Shown: positions 51,967-60,952 of the stretch, piece after piece | Layout of the letters: each line of letters starts with the position of its first letter | Numbering within the stretch: the stretch's first letter is position 1 | NCBI RefSeq assembly: GCF_003815655.1 | Contig: NZ_CP033917.1 | Span: 2,666,001 to 2,730,000 of the forward strand | DNA length: 64,000 bases | Source: Chryseobacterium sp. G0201 | GTDB taxonomy: Bacteria > Bacteroidota > Bacteroidia > Flavobacteriales > Weeksellaceae | Direction: 5' to 3' | Notes under the pieces: model-generated | The model's input: only the letters and a program-made list of their open reading frames with translations | Database searches by the model: none | What the model was told of the DNA's origin: nothing | Position numbers and translations under genes: made by a program

Positions 51967-52164
51967 TTATCCACAATTTGATATAATTTAAAATCTTTGT
52001 GAACTTTGCTGATTAGAACGCTTGTGCGAATCTAAAAGCATTAAGTAGTCTAGAAACCTTTGTGTGCTTTGCGTTAAAAATAACATTATTATTAAAAGCA
52101 GGCATTCAAAATTTTAAATACAAATCTTGATAGTTATCCACAAAAAGCTAATTTTTGTGGATAA
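51967..52164. other. Cluster of three DnaA-box-like sites upstream of parA
   Basis: TTATCCACA, the DnaA-box consensus, occurs at 51967-51975 and 52134-52142, and its complement TGTGGATAA at 52156-52164. The last two form a perfect 13-bp inverted repeat (52134-52146 with 52152-52164) that is followed by T8, so it could also be the tonB terminator. The surrounding region is AT-rich. Confidence 0.5.
51991..52083. repeat. CTTTGCTGA-GAACGC repeat, copy 2
   Basis: It reads aactttgctgattagaacgc, then cttgtgcgaa, ending in gtgctttgcgttaaaaa. It matches the copy at 48951. Confidence 0.7.
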
Positions 52165-52248
52165 TTTTTTTTATACTTAAAATGCTTATTAACAATATTT
52201 TAACTCAATTTTAGTTTTCGCCATTCACTAATAGCAAAGAAAAAAGTG

Positions 52249-52256
52249 TATTTTTG
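52249..52256 (+). promoter_or_regulatory. -7 promoter element of the parAB operon
   Basis: TATTTTTG matches TAnnTTTG, 18 bases before the parA ATG. It covers the in-frame TTG at 52254, arguing against that start. Confidence 0.65.
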
Positions 52257-52274
52257 AAGCTTAAAGTTCTAATA

Positions 52275-53048
52275 ATGGCAAAAATCATAGGTATCGCTAA
52301 TCAAAAAGGGGGAGTTGGAAAAACTACAACAGCTGTAAATTTAGCCGCAGCATTAGGGGTATTAGAAAAGAAAATATTAATCATTGATGCTGATCCTCAG
52401 GCTAATGCAACATCCGGTTTAGGGGTTGAAGATGTTCAGTATTCTACATATAACTTGCTGGAGCACAGCGTTGATACAAGAACCTGTATTAAGCAAACAG
52501 CTACACCAAACCTGGATATCGTTCCTTCTCACATCGACTTAGTTGCTGCGGAGATCGAATTGGTAGACAAAGTAAATCGTGAGTACATGCTTAAAAAAGC
52601 ATTACAAACTGTAAGAGATGATTACGATTATATTATCATTGATTGCGCACCAAGTTTAGGTTTGATTACTGTTAACGCACTTACAGCCGCTGATTCTGTA
52701 ATTATCCCGATCCAATGCGAGTATTTTGCGTTGGAAGGATTAGGAAAATTATTGAATACGATTAAAAATGTTCAGAAAATCCACAATAAAGATTTAGATA
52801 TCGAAGGTTTGCTTTTAACAATGTATGATAGCAGATTGAGATTGTCTAATCAGGTTGTAGAAGAGGTAAACTTACATTTCCCTGAAATGGTTTTTGAAAC
52901 AATCATCAGCAGAAACGTAAGATTAAGTGAAGCACCAAGTTTCGGTGAAAGTATCTTAAATTATGATGCAGAAAGTAAAGGAGCGATCCAATACATTCAG
53001 TTGGCAGAAGAAGTTTTATTGAAGAACGAGAATTTAGTTAAGAATTAA
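52275..53048 (+). CDS. parA: Chromosome-partitioning ATPase ParA (Soj)
   Basis: This 257-aa protein has the deviant Walker A KGGVGKTT (IIGIANQKGGVGKTTTAVNLAAALG), DADPQANAT and IIDCAPSLG, as in chromosomal ParA/Soj. It drives origin segregation with ParB. The start is the ATG at 52275 (MAKIIGIANQ). ParB follows after 40 bases of iterated agcttaaagc words. Confidence 0.96.
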   Translation: MAKIIGIANQKGGVGKTTTAVNLAAALGVLEKKILIIDADPQANATSGLGVEDVQYSTYNLLEHSVDTRTCIKQTATPNLDIVPSHIDLVAAEIELVDKVNREYMLKKALQTVRDDYDYIIIDCAPSLGLITVNALTAADSVIIPIQCEYFALEGLGKLLNTIKNVQKIHNKDLDIEGLLLTMYDSRLRLSNQVVEEVNLHFPEMVFETIISRNVRLSEAPSFGESILNYDAESKGAIQYIQLAEEVLLKNENLVKN

Positions 53049-53088
53049 AAAAGGCTTAAAGCCAGAAGCTTAAAGCTTAAAGCATACT

Positions 53089-53979
53089 ATGAAGGACAAA
53101 AAAAGAGCTATGGGACGTGGTTTGGGAGCAATTTTAAGTGCAGAATCCAAGGCTACGGTCAATTCTGCTACTGATGAGGGAGCAGATAAGTTTGTAGGAA
53201 GTATCGTAGAAGTATCGATTGAAGATATTTATCCGAACCCGACTCAGCCAAGAACTTATTTTGATGAAAAGGCATTAAACGAACTCGCGCAGTCTATTAA
53301 AAACTTAGGCGTAATTCAACCAATTACGTTAAGAAAAGACGGTGAGAAATTTGAAATTATATCTGGGGAAAGACGTTTCAGAGCAAGTAAACTTGCGGGA
53401 TTAACTTCTATTCCTTCTTATATTCGTTTAGTAAACGATCAGGAGCTTCTTGAGATGGCTCTTGTTGAAAATATCCAGAGAGAAGATCTTGATGCGATTG
53501 AAATTGCATTAACGTATCAGAGATTGATGGACGAAATCGGTCTTACTCAGGAAAATTTAAGTCAGAGAGTAGGAAAGGACAGAAGTACAATTACCAACTC
53601 TATCAGATTGTTAAGATTAAATCCGGACATTCAGAATGCAATCAGAAGTGGTGAAATTTCTGCAGGTCATGGTAGAGCAATCATCAGTCTTGAAAATGAA
53701 GAAGATCAGCAGACTTTATTTAATTTAATTATTAAAGAAAAATTGAATGTTCGTCAGACTGAGCAGGCTGCTGCTGCATTGAAAAATCCGAAATCACCGG
53801 CTGCCAAAAAAGCAACGATTGAGCTTTCAAATAATTACAAGAGAGTACAAAAAACGATTGCTGATATTCTAGAAGTAAAAGTGGAGATCAAAGCCTCCGG
53901 AAATGGTAAAAAAGGTAAAATTGTTCTGGATTTCAAAAATGAAGACGAATTGGAATATATTTTATCTCATATTAAATAA
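53089..53979 (+). CDS. parB: Chromosome-partitioning protein ParB (Spo0J)
   Basis: This 296-aa protein begins MKDKKRAMGRGLGAIL. Its CTPase/ParB domain has IYPNPTQPRTYFDE, ISGERRFRASKLAG and the NIQREDLDAIEIA box, followed by a helix-turn-helix (LSQRVGKDRSTITNSIRLLRL). It binds parS sites near the origin. It abuts the next gene, whose ATG directly follows its stop codon. Confidence 0.97.
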   Translation: MKDKKRAMGRGLGAILSAESKATVNSATDEGADKFVGSIVEVSIEDIYPNPTQPRTYFDEKALNELAQSIKNLGVIQPITLRKDGEKFEIISGERRFRASKLAGLTSIPSYIRLVNDQELLEMALVENIQREDLDAIEIALTYQRLMDEIGLTQENLSQRVGKDRSTITNSIRLLRLNPDIQNAIRSGEISAGHGRAIISLENEEDQQTLFNLIIKEKLNVRQTEQAAAALKNPKSPAAKKATIELSNNYKRVQKTIADILEVKVEIKASGNGKKGKIVLDFKNEDELEYILSHIK

Positions 53980-54618
53980 ATGAAGAAATTATTTTTCACT
54001 TTTTTCTTGTGTCTGTTTGCAATTGCCTATTCACAAGTAAATCCCAACGATACAATTCGGGTAGAATACCATCCGAAAGACAGTATCTCTGCGGCAAAAC
54101 CAGCAAAATCTGAAGCTAAAATAGTTGCAGATCTTGAAGGTGCGAACGGGCCAACCAAAAAAACATTAAAATTGAATCCTACAAGAGCGGGATTATATTC
54201 TGCTGTTTTACCGGGATTAGGTCAGTTTTACAATAAAAAATATTGGAAAGTTCCTATCGTTTGGGGAGCTGTTGGAGCTGGTGTAGGAATTGCAATGTGG
54301 AACGATAAACAGTACAAAAAATATCGTGAATATTATATTGCAAAATTAAACGGAACTCCCAACGAATTTGTCGACAGTCATCCATGGTTGGATAAAGTGG
54401 CACTTGGAAATGCACAGGACAGATCCAAAAGACAAAGAGATTACGCCATAGCAATTACGGGGTTAATTTATATTCTGAATATCGTTGATGCCGTTGTAGA
54501 TGCACATCTTTACGAAAGCCGTCATGACCCGGATTTAACTTTCAGTCCCGCGGTTATTCAGGATCAGTATGGCATCAATCCTCCAAAGACAGGGTTAAGT
54601 TTAAGTTATAGATTTTAA
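53980..54618 (+). CDS. DUF5683 family protein
   Basis: This 212-aa protein has a signal peptide (to AIAYSQ, about 19) and a DUF5683 domain: RAGLYSAVLPGLGQFYNKKYWKVP with a hydrophobic segment (IVWGAVGAGVGIAMW) and a second near DYAIAITGLIYILNIVDAVVDAHL. Probably a small membrane-associated envelope protein. It starts immediately after parB and comes before dapB and lepB. Function unknown. Confidence 0.9.
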   Translation: MKKLFFTFFLCLFAIAYSQVNPNDTIRVEYHPKDSISAAKPAKSEAKIVADLEGANGPTKKTLKLNPTRAGLYSAVLPGLGQFYNKKYWKVPIVWGAVGAGVGIAMWNDKQYKKYREYYIAKLNGTPNEFVDSHPWLDKVALGNAQDRSKRQRDYAIAITGLIYILNIVDAVVDAHLYESRHDPDLTFSPAVIQDQYGINPPKTGLSLSYRF

Positions 54619-54650
54619 AAAATGATGAATTTTGTTCTTTAATTCATAGA

Positions 54651-54725
54651 CTTGCTGAGTAAAACGCCTTTTTGAACTTAAAACAGTTAGATTGGAAAAA
54701 AACTTTGTGATCTTTACATTAAAAA
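54651..54725. repeat. CTTTGCTGA-GAACGC repeat, copy 3
   Basis: It reads acttgctgagtaaaacgcct, then tgaacttaaaacagttagat, matching the copies at 48951 and 51991 with more decay. It lies between the DUF5683 gene and dapB. Confidence 0.65.
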
Positions 54726-54746
54726 GAACAGGTAAATAAATAAAAT

Positions 54747-55448
54747 ATGAAAATAGCATTAGTTGGATACGGCAAAATGGGCAAAATCATCGATGAAATT
54801 GCTACAAAGAGAGGTCATGAAGTTGTTGCCAGATTAAAAGAAACTCCTACTGCTGAAAACCTTAATAATCCAGATGTTGTTATCGAATTTTCTTTACCGG
54901 AAGTAGCTTATAACAATATTAAAGCTTGTCTTGAAAATCAAATTCCTGTTATTAGCGGAACTACAGGCTGGCTTGAAAAGAAAGAAGAAATTGAAAAAAT
55001 TGCTGTTGAAAATAATACAGCATTCTTATACGGCTCAAATTTCAGTTTAGGCGTAAATTTATTTTTTGCTTTAAACGAAAAATTAGCTGATTTAATGAAA
55101 AATGTTGATGAATATTCTTGTCAGTTGGAAGAAATTCATCACGTTCACAAACTTGACGCACCAAGCGGAACTGCGATTTCCATTGCAGAAGGTATTTTTA
55201 AAAATAATCCCAAATTTAACGCATGGAAACTGGAAGAAACTCAAGGAGATCAATTGGGTATTTTTGCGGTGCGTGAAGATGAAGTTCCGGGAACTCACAG
55301 TGTTTTTTACAGAAGCGAGGTTGATGAAATTGAGATCAAACACACGGCATTCAACAGAAACGGTTTCGCATTAGGTGCTGTTGTTGCTGCAGAATGGATC
55401 AAAGATAAAAAAGGAAATTTCACAATGAAAGATGTTTTAGGTCTTTAA
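54747..55448 (+). CDS. dapB: 4-hydroxy-tetrahydrodipicolinate reductase
   Basis: This 233-aa enzyme carries out a step of lysine and diaminopimelate synthesis for peptidoglycan. It shows the N-terminal NAD(P) motif ALVGYGKMGK, the EIHHVHKLDAPSGTA catalytic segment and FALGAVVAAEWI at the end. It is slightly short but within the range for the flavobacterial form. Confidence 0.96.
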   Translation: MKIALVGYGKMGKIIDEIATKRGHEVVARLKETPTAENLNNPDVVIEFSLPEVAYNNIKACLENQIPVISGTTGWLEKKEEIEKIAVENNTAFLYGSNFSLGVNLFFALNEKLADLMKNVDEYSCQLEEIHHVHKLDAPSGTAISIAEGIFKNNPKFNAWKLEETQGDQLGIFAVREDEVPGTHSVFYRSEVDEIEIKHTAFNRNGFALGAVVAAEWIKDKKGNFTMKDVLGL

Positions 55449-55560
55449 TTTTGTAACAAATTCCCTACATTGTAAACTAATAGTAAGAAATAATGGGTGG
55501 TGAAAATTACTCATTGCTCATTACCAATTACTCATATTATAGATTAGGCAAGAAAAATTT

Positions 55561-57243
55561 ATGAATTATTTTTTAACTTATACAGTATACGTTCTCATTT
55601 TATCTGTATTAATGGGACTTTCAACTTGGAAACTGTTCAAGAAATTAGGGTATAGTCCGCTATTCGCGTTTGTCCCTTTTTACAATTATTTCATTATTTT
55701 AAAAGAAACAAAACATCCGAAGTGGTGGGCGCTATTATCGTATTTACCGATCGTTGGGCCAATTATGATGTCTGTTTTTCATGTTTATTTAATGAAAAAA
55801 TTTGGAAAAAGCCTTTTCCAACATCAGTTGCTTACGGTGATTCTTCCATTTATTTATATGGCAAGTGTGAACTATTCTAAAGATGTAGAGTTAGAAGATG
55901 AAAACGAATTGTTCTTGACTGACGAAGAGAAAAATGCGAAGAAGAAAGATTCTTTTATAGGTTCTATTACTTTTGCAGTGGTATTTGCAACCATTATCCA
56001 CTCTTTTGTAACGCAGCCTTTCGGGATTCCTACAGGATCTATGGAAAGAACGTTGCTGGTAGGTGATTTCCTTTTCGTAAATAAATGGAGCTACGGTTAC
56101 AGGCTTCCAATGCGTCCTTTAGCAATACCTTTCCTACAGGGAACTATTACGGATATAGGTGAGCCTGGTAATCCTAAGGATGATCCTAAATCTTATGTAG
56201 ATGCAGTAAAATTGCCTTATGAGAGAGTTTTCCAATTCAATAAGCCTCAGAAAAAAGATATAGTTGTTTTCAACTATCCTCAGGACTCTGTACATACCGC
56301 GACTGATAGAAAAGATCCCTATGTTAAAAGATGTGTTGCTGTAGCAGGCGATACATTTGAGATGCGAGCTGGAAGACTTTTTGTAAACGGAAAGGGTGAA
56401 GCATTTTTAGGAGATCAAGAAGTTCAGCATGCATATTATGTAGAAGCTGGAAGTGAAATTGATATCAAAGACCTATTCAAAAGATTAGAGTATATTTCAA
56501 TTGTACAATTGGATAATACATCTGCATATTTTCAAGAGAAAACGGAAAAGTATGGATTTAATCCTAAAAATACTGTGTATGTAATGCAGTTGACTGATAA
56601 AAGGCTACAGGCAATAAAAGCTCTTCCTCAAGTTGTTTCTGTTCATGAAGATATTATGGAGAAAGGATATGCTGCTGTTTCTTATAGGGATGCAATGAGA
56701 ACAAAAATAGATACCGCCCAGTCTATTTATCCAGTAAATAAACCTTGGAATCAAGATTGGTATGGACCATTGAGAATCCCTAAGAAAGGTGATGTTGTTA
56801 CGATCAATCAAGAATCTCTTCCAATGTATCAGTGGATTATTTCAGAATATGAGCATAATAGTTTAGAAAATAAGAACGGGAAAATTTTCATTAACGGAAA
56901 AGAAACTAATAAATATACAATTCAGCAGGATTATTATATGATGGTTGGGGATAACAGAGATTCTTCTCTTGATGCTAGGTTTTTTGGCGTTGTTCCTGAG
57001 GAAAATATTGTAGGTAAGCCTATGTTTACTTGGATGAGCATTGAAGGAGCATTTAATGATTCAAGTGCTTCTTTTCAAGCAGATGGTTGGAGAGTTCGTT
57101 GGGACAGAATGTTTAAAGCTACAAATACAGGTGAAGCCAACAAAACTTCATATTGGTGGATCGCAGCGATGATTCTTATTTTATTCTTTGGATGGGAATA
57201 TTTCATGAAGTTATTCGGAAAGAAAAAGACTGAAGACGATTAA
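55561..57243 (+). CDS. lepB: Signal peptidase I with extra membrane segments
   Basis: This 560-aa protein has an N-terminal membrane module (about 1-105, several spans), a fifth span (about 131-150), and an S26 peptidase domain with catalytic Ser160 in GIPTGSMERT and Lys256 in YVKRCVAVAGD, plus GDNRDSSLDARFFG near 463-476. A large insertion separates the halves. It ends with a C-terminal membrane segment (about 530-550). It cleaves Sec signal peptides. The next gene, a LepB-like protein without the catalytic residues, overlaps its stop codon by one base (TAATG). Confidence 0.95.
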   Translation: MNYFLTYTVYVLILSVLMGLSTWKLFKKLGYSPLFAFVPFYNYFIILKETKHPKWWALLSYLPIVGPIMMSVFHVYLMKKFGKSLFQHQLLTVILPFIYMASVNYSKDVELEDENELFLTDEEKNAKKKDSFIGSITFAVVFATIIHSFVTQPFGIPTGSMERTLLVGDFLFVNKWSYGYRLPMRPLAIPFLQGTITDIGEPGNPKDDPKSYVDAVKLPYERVFQFNKPQKKDIVVFNYPQDSVHTATDRKDPYVKRCVAVAGDTFEMRAGRLFVNGKGEAFLGDQEVQHAYYVEAGSEIDIKDLFKRLEYISIVQLDNTSAYFQEKTEKYGFNPKNTVYVMQLTDKRLQAIKALPQVVSVHEDIMEKGYAAVSYRDAMRTKIDTAQSIYPVNKPWNQDWYGPLRIPKKGDVVTINQESLPMYQWIISEYEHNSLENKNGKIFINGKETNKYTIQQDYYMMVGDNRDSSLDARFFGVVPEENIVGKPMFTWMSIEGAFNDSSASFQADGWRVRWDRMFKATNTGEANKTSYWWIAAMILILFFGWEYFMKLFGKKKTEDD

Positions 57244-57920
57244 TGATTAAAAACAAAATATTTAATAAAGTTCTCCTCACAGGAAGCTTTATAGTAATTC
57301 TTTTTATTATTGCAAAACTCACAGGAGTTTTGCAATATGCTTTTATACCTACAGGAGGAAATGAACCAACTATCAAAAAGAATTCATTTATTTTTATGAG
57401 TAATATTTTACCTTATAAAAAGTATACAATGCTAGCTTATAATCAAAATAATTTAGATTATGAAAAAGGAGTATATGTGCAAAGATTAATAGGGGTTGAA
57501 AATGATAAAATTCATATTAAAGAAGGATTACTCTACGTCAATGATAGTTTAATTGATAGATTTAATGTCAAACAAGCTTATAAAATTGATCGAGCATTTG
57601 TAAATGATTTGATGATGACAAAAGGAGTTAATACAAATGATTTCTTTCAAATTGATGAAAATTATTTTATAACTCAATTAAGTAAAACTGATCTTAAAGA
57701 AGATTTTTTTTATGAGAGATTTATAAATAAGAATAATGATTCTAATATCTTTAAAATTTACAGTAAAAATTGGAATGCAGATAATTTTGGACCAGTTATA
57801 ATTCCTAAAAATAAGCTTTTTTTTCTTGGAGATAATCGGAATGCTAGTTTAGATTCACGATATTTAGGATTTGTGGATAAAGAAGATATAGTTGGAAGAA
57901 TATTTTATCCTAAAAATTAA
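57243..57920 (+). CDS. LepB-like protein lacking both catalytic residues
   Basis: This 225-aa protein has one N-terminal membrane segment (about 10-33) and an S26 fold. Where LepB has PTG-Ser-Met, it has PTGGNEPTI (Gly39-Asn40), and where LepB has V-Lys-R it has VQRLIGVENDKI (Gln80), so the Ser/Lys dyad is gone. The GDNRNASLDSRYLGF box remains intact, so the fold is kept. The frame is open and translation-coupled to lepB (TAATG overlap). It may partner or regulate LepB. It is more AT-rich than lepB. Confidence 0.85.
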   Translation: MIKNKIFNKVLLTGSFIVILFIIAKLTGVLQYAFIPTGGNEPTIKKNSFIFMSNILPYKKYTMLAYNQNNLDYEKGVYVQRLIGVENDKIHIKEGLLYVNDSLIDRFNVKQAYKIDRAFVNDLMMTKGVNTNDFFQIDENYFITQLSKTDLKEDFFYERFINKNNDSNIFKIYSKNWNADNFGPVIIPKNKLFFLGDNRNASLDSRYLGFVDKEDIVGRIFYPKN

Positions 57921-57927
57921 TAGTATA

Positions 57928-58545
57928 ATGCAGAATATTTTATTACCGGTATTTTATTTACCACCAATTTCTTGGTTTTCAGTTTTTTTAGATGCTGAGA
58001 ATGAAATTTTATTTGAGCAATTTGAAAGTTTTCCAAAACAGACGTACAGAAGCAGAACCAATATTTTTGGTGCAAATGGGAAACTTACATTGATAATCCC
58101 AATCAGTCACACCGGGAACAGAGAGTTTAAAAATACTGAAATTTCTTATAGAGAAGATTGGCGAAGCCTTCACTGGAAGTCTATCAAAACAGCCTATCAA
58201 GGATCTCCTTATTTTGAGTTTTACGAAGACAAGTTGAAGAAAATATACGAATTAGAGGAAAAATATTTGTTGAATTTTAATTTAGAGGTCATTGAAATTC
58301 TTCAAAGTATTTTAAAAACAGAAAAGGCACACTCTTTGAATATAGAATACATCAAAAATCCTGAACAGATAAACTTCAGAGAAAAGTTCTCTGCAAAATC
58401 ACCTTCTGAGTTTGAGATGGAAGAATATTATCAGACGTTTTCAGATAAATTCGGATTTTTAAAAGACTTAACGATTTTGGATCTTATTTGTAACAAAGGA
58501 CCTGAATCTTTGACTTATCTTAAAAATATAAAACAATCATATTAA
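57928..58545 (+). CDS. WbqC family protein
   Basis: This 205-aa protein resembles WbqC proteins: NILLPVFYLPPISWFSVFLDAENEILFEQ at the start, SRTNIFGANGKLTLIIPI, YREDWRSLHWKSIKTAYQGSPYFEFYED. WbqC proteins occur in sugar-modification clusters and have unclear chemistry. The start at 57928 is eight bases after the preceding stop; an upstream in-frame TTG is less likely. It is probably the last gene of the parA-lepB run. Confidence 0.87.
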   Translation: MQNILLPVFYLPPISWFSVFLDAENEILFEQFESFPKQTYRSRTNIFGANGKLTLIIPISHTGNREFKNTEISYREDWRSLHWKSIKTAYQGSPYFEFYEDKLKKIYELEEKYLLNFNLEVIEILQSILKTEKAHSLNIEYIKNPEQINFREKFSAKSPSEFEMEEYYQTFSDKFGFLKDLTILDLICNKGPESLTYLKNIKQSY

Positions 58546-58632
58546 ATATGGAATTGTCTTGTTTTGAAAGACTATTAATCTTTTAACAAAAGCTCTTCCG
58601 TATGATCTTTAAAATTAAATAAATAACGACAT

Positions 58633-60306
58633 ATGAAAAAGGTATTATTAGCAGCTGTTTTTCTAACAGGTTTTAGTTTCACTTTTGCCCAAGAAGCTAA
58701 AGTTGATTCTAATCAGGATAAAGACCTAATGACTTGGTATCACAAAGATTTTGCTACGTCAAAAGTATATGGTGTAAATACAGAAAATGCCTATAAATAT
58801 TTAGAATCTAAAGGTCTTAAGCCTACAACAGTTGTTGTTGGAGTTTTAGACAGTGGTGTTCAGGTTGATCACCCGGGGTTAGTGAAAAATGTTTGGTCAA
58901 ATCCTAACGAAGTTCCTAACAATGGTAAAGATGACGACGGAAACGGATATATCGACGATGTTCACGGATGGAATTTCATCGGTGGAAAGAATGGAGATAT
59001 CGACGTTGATAATATGGAGGTAACCAGAGTTGTTGCTAAATATAAGCCAATTTTCGAAGGAGACGATTCCGCAAAAAATAAAGCTAATCAAGCTAAAATG
59101 CCTGAAGACTTCGCAATGTATATGAAGGCTAAAGAGCTTTTCACTAAAAAGAGTGTTGAAGGAAGACAAGCTTTACAGACATATACGATGATCAATGATC
59201 TTATTCCTAACATGCTAAGATTATTAGGAGAAAAACCTGTAACAGCTGAAAATATTGCTGCTATCAAGGCTCCTGGAGATCAAAAAGATGCAATTGCGCT
59301 TAATGTTTTGGGACAGGTAGCACAAAACCCTGAATTTCAAGGAAAATCTCCTGCAGATTTTGAAAAAGCAATGAAAGAGGAAATGAAAGAAGCTCTTGAT
59401 TCGGTTACTCCTCAAGCTCAGCAATATGATTTAAGTTATGATCCTAGAAAATCAATCGTAGGAGATAATTATGATGATTACTCTGAGAAAAATTACGGAA
59501 ACAATCATTACGAAGGCCCTGATGCTACTCATGGAACGCACGTTGCAGGGATCATTGCAGGATTACCTCAGGGAAAAGAAATTCAGTATGGAGTAGCTTC
59601 TAAAGTGGCTAAGATCATGTCTGTAAGAACTGTTCCAAATGGGGATGAAAGAGATAAAGACGTTGCAAATGCAATCAGATACGCTGTGGACAATGGTGCT
59701 AAAGTTTTAAATATGAGCTTTGGTAAACCGGTTTCTCCGGGTAAAACTGTTGTTTGGGATGCATTCAAATATGCTGAAAGCAAAGGGGTTTTATTGGTTA
59801 AAGCTGCAGGTAATGAAAATGAAGATATTACAGAACATGTTGCTTATCCTACAAACTACAAAAACGTAACAGACGAAAAACCGCTTGTAAATAACGTAAT
59901 TGTTGTTGGTGCGAGTACAAATAATAACGACGCTTTAAGAGCTGGTTTCTCAAATTTCAATAAAAATAAAGTAAATGTTTTTGCGCCTGGTGAGCAGATT
60001 TATTCTACTGTAACAAAAGGTGGTTACAAATATCTTCAGGGAACTTCAATGGCTTCTCCTGTTGTAGCGGGGGCTGCTGCTGTTTTATTGGCTTATATGC
60101 CGGGATTAAAACCGGATCAGATTATTGAAGCTTTAGTAAAATCCAGCAATCCAAACACTACAAATGGTTTTAGTGATTTTTCTCAGGCTGGAGGTGTTAT
60201 TGACGTGAAAAAGGCTGCTGAATACGCTTTTACCAATTTCTATAACGGAAAGCCTTCTAGTGTTAAAAAGGCTACGAAATCCGTAAAAAAGACTGTTAAA
60301 AAATAA
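58633..60306 (+). CDS. Secreted subtilisin-like serine peptidase (S8 family)
   Basis: This 557-aa protease has a signal peptide (to TFAQ, about 20), the catalytic Asp in VGVLDSGVQVDHPG, the catalytic His in THGTHVAGIIAG and the catalytic Ser in GTSMASPVVAGAAA. A long insertion (about 130-285) lies between the Asp and His blocks. The C-terminus is Lys-rich (KKATKSVKKTVKK) without a T9SS tail. It is likely to degrade proteins outside the cytoplasm. Own terminator. Confidence 0.93.
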   Translation: MKKVLLAAVFLTGFSFTFAQEAKVDSNQDKDLMTWYHKDFATSKVYGVNTENAYKYLESKGLKPTTVVVGVLDSGVQVDHPGLVKNVWSNPNEVPNNGKDDDGNGYIDDVHGWNFIGGKNGDIDVDNMEVTRVVAKYKPIFEGDDSAKNKANQAKMPEDFAMYMKAKELFTKKSVEGRQALQTYTMINDLIPNMLRLLGEKPVTAENIAAIKAPGDQKDAIALNVLGQVAQNPEFQGKSPADFEKAMKEEMKEALDSVTPQAQQYDLSYDPRKSIVGDNYDDYSEKNYGNNHYEGPDATHGTHVAGIIAGLPQGKEIQYGVASKVAKIMSVRTVPNGDERDKDVANAIRYAVDNGAKVLNMSFGKPVSPGKTVVWDAFKYAESKGVLLVKAAGNENEDITEHVAYPTNYKNVTDEKPLVNNVIVVGASTNNNDALRAGFSNFNKNKVNVFAPGEQIYSTVTKGGYKYLQGTSMASPVVAGAAAVLLAYMPGLKPDQIIEALVKSSNPNTTNGFSDFSQAGGVIDVKKAAEYAFTNFYNGKPSSVKKATKSVKKTVKK

Positions 60307-60338
60307 CTTATCTACCTGTATTTAAGGTGCAAAGATAG

Positions 60339-60366
60339 AAAGTCCGAATTTTTCGGACTTTTTTTA
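60339..60366 (+). terminator. Terminator after the S8 peptidase gene
   Basis: A perfect 9-bp stem (60340-60348 against 60352-60360) with a TTT loop is followed by a T run. Confidence 0.9.
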
Positions 60367-60431
60367 TTTTTATTATGCAATTTTGGCACGGTTTTTTATA
60401 ACTTTATAGTAACATAATAATAAACAACAAA

Positions 60432-60926
60432 ATGAAAAAGTTACTACTTGCAGGGATGTTAGGAACATCACTTTTTGCAGTGTCTTGTTCCACAGTAAAG
60501 AAAGCTGAAACATCACAGAATCAGAGATCAGAGTTTCTTAAGTTAAAAGGGGATTGGCAGATTGTAAGCATAAATTACGATAAAGGTCTTAAAATTAAAC
60601 CTTTTGATGAAGGGATCGATGCTCAGTGTTTTGTAGGAAGTCATTGGAGATTTATTCCAAATAACTATACAGGTGCTATTACGGTAAACGGTGGCGGAAA
60701 CTGTGGTTCTGGATTTACACAGCCTATTAAATTTGAAATAAAAGACGGAAATACTTTTATGTTCAAAAAAATTGCTGATGGAACTAAAGCTAAGCAAAAT
60801 TTAGCAGGATATACTTTAGACGTTATCAATCAGTCTACAGATCAGTTCTCGTTAGAACAAAATGTTCCATTTGACGGAAGTACAGTAAAAGTTGTTTACA
60901 ACTTCGAGAGAGCTGGAATGAAATAA
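60432..60926 (+). CDS. Lipocalin-like lipoprotein
   Basis: This 164-aa lipoprotein has a lipobox with Cys19 (AVSC). It has LKGDWQIVSINYDK, a lipocalin-like opening G-x-W, then a set of beta strands with HWRFIPNNYTGAITV and a pair of cysteines. The domain resembles lipocalin-like Bacteroidota proteins of unknown ligand. It is 26 bases upstream of an OmpA lipoprotein and probably co-transcribed. Confidence 0.82.
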   Translation: MKKLLLAGMLGTSLFAVSCSTVKKAETSQNQRSEFLKLKGDWQIVSINYDKGLKIKPFDEGIDAQCFVGSHWRFIPNNYTGAITVNGGGNCGSGFTQPIKFEIKDGNTFMFKKIADGTKAKQNLAGYTLDVINQSTDQFSLEQNVPFDGSTVKVVYNFERAGMK

Positions 60927-60952
60927 TTATAAACATAAAAGATTAAAAAAAG

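Larger units (their letters stand above)
51962..52274. other. Intergenic region between tonB and parA
   Basis: It contains the three DnaA-box-like sites, one dispersed repeat (51991-52083) and the parA -7 element at 52249. No gene is visible. Confidence 0.65.

Noticed and set aside
57243..57920. LepB-like gene as a pseudogene
   Set aside because: The frame is intact, box E is kept and the start overlaps the lepB stop, so it is more likely an expressed pseudoenzyme.
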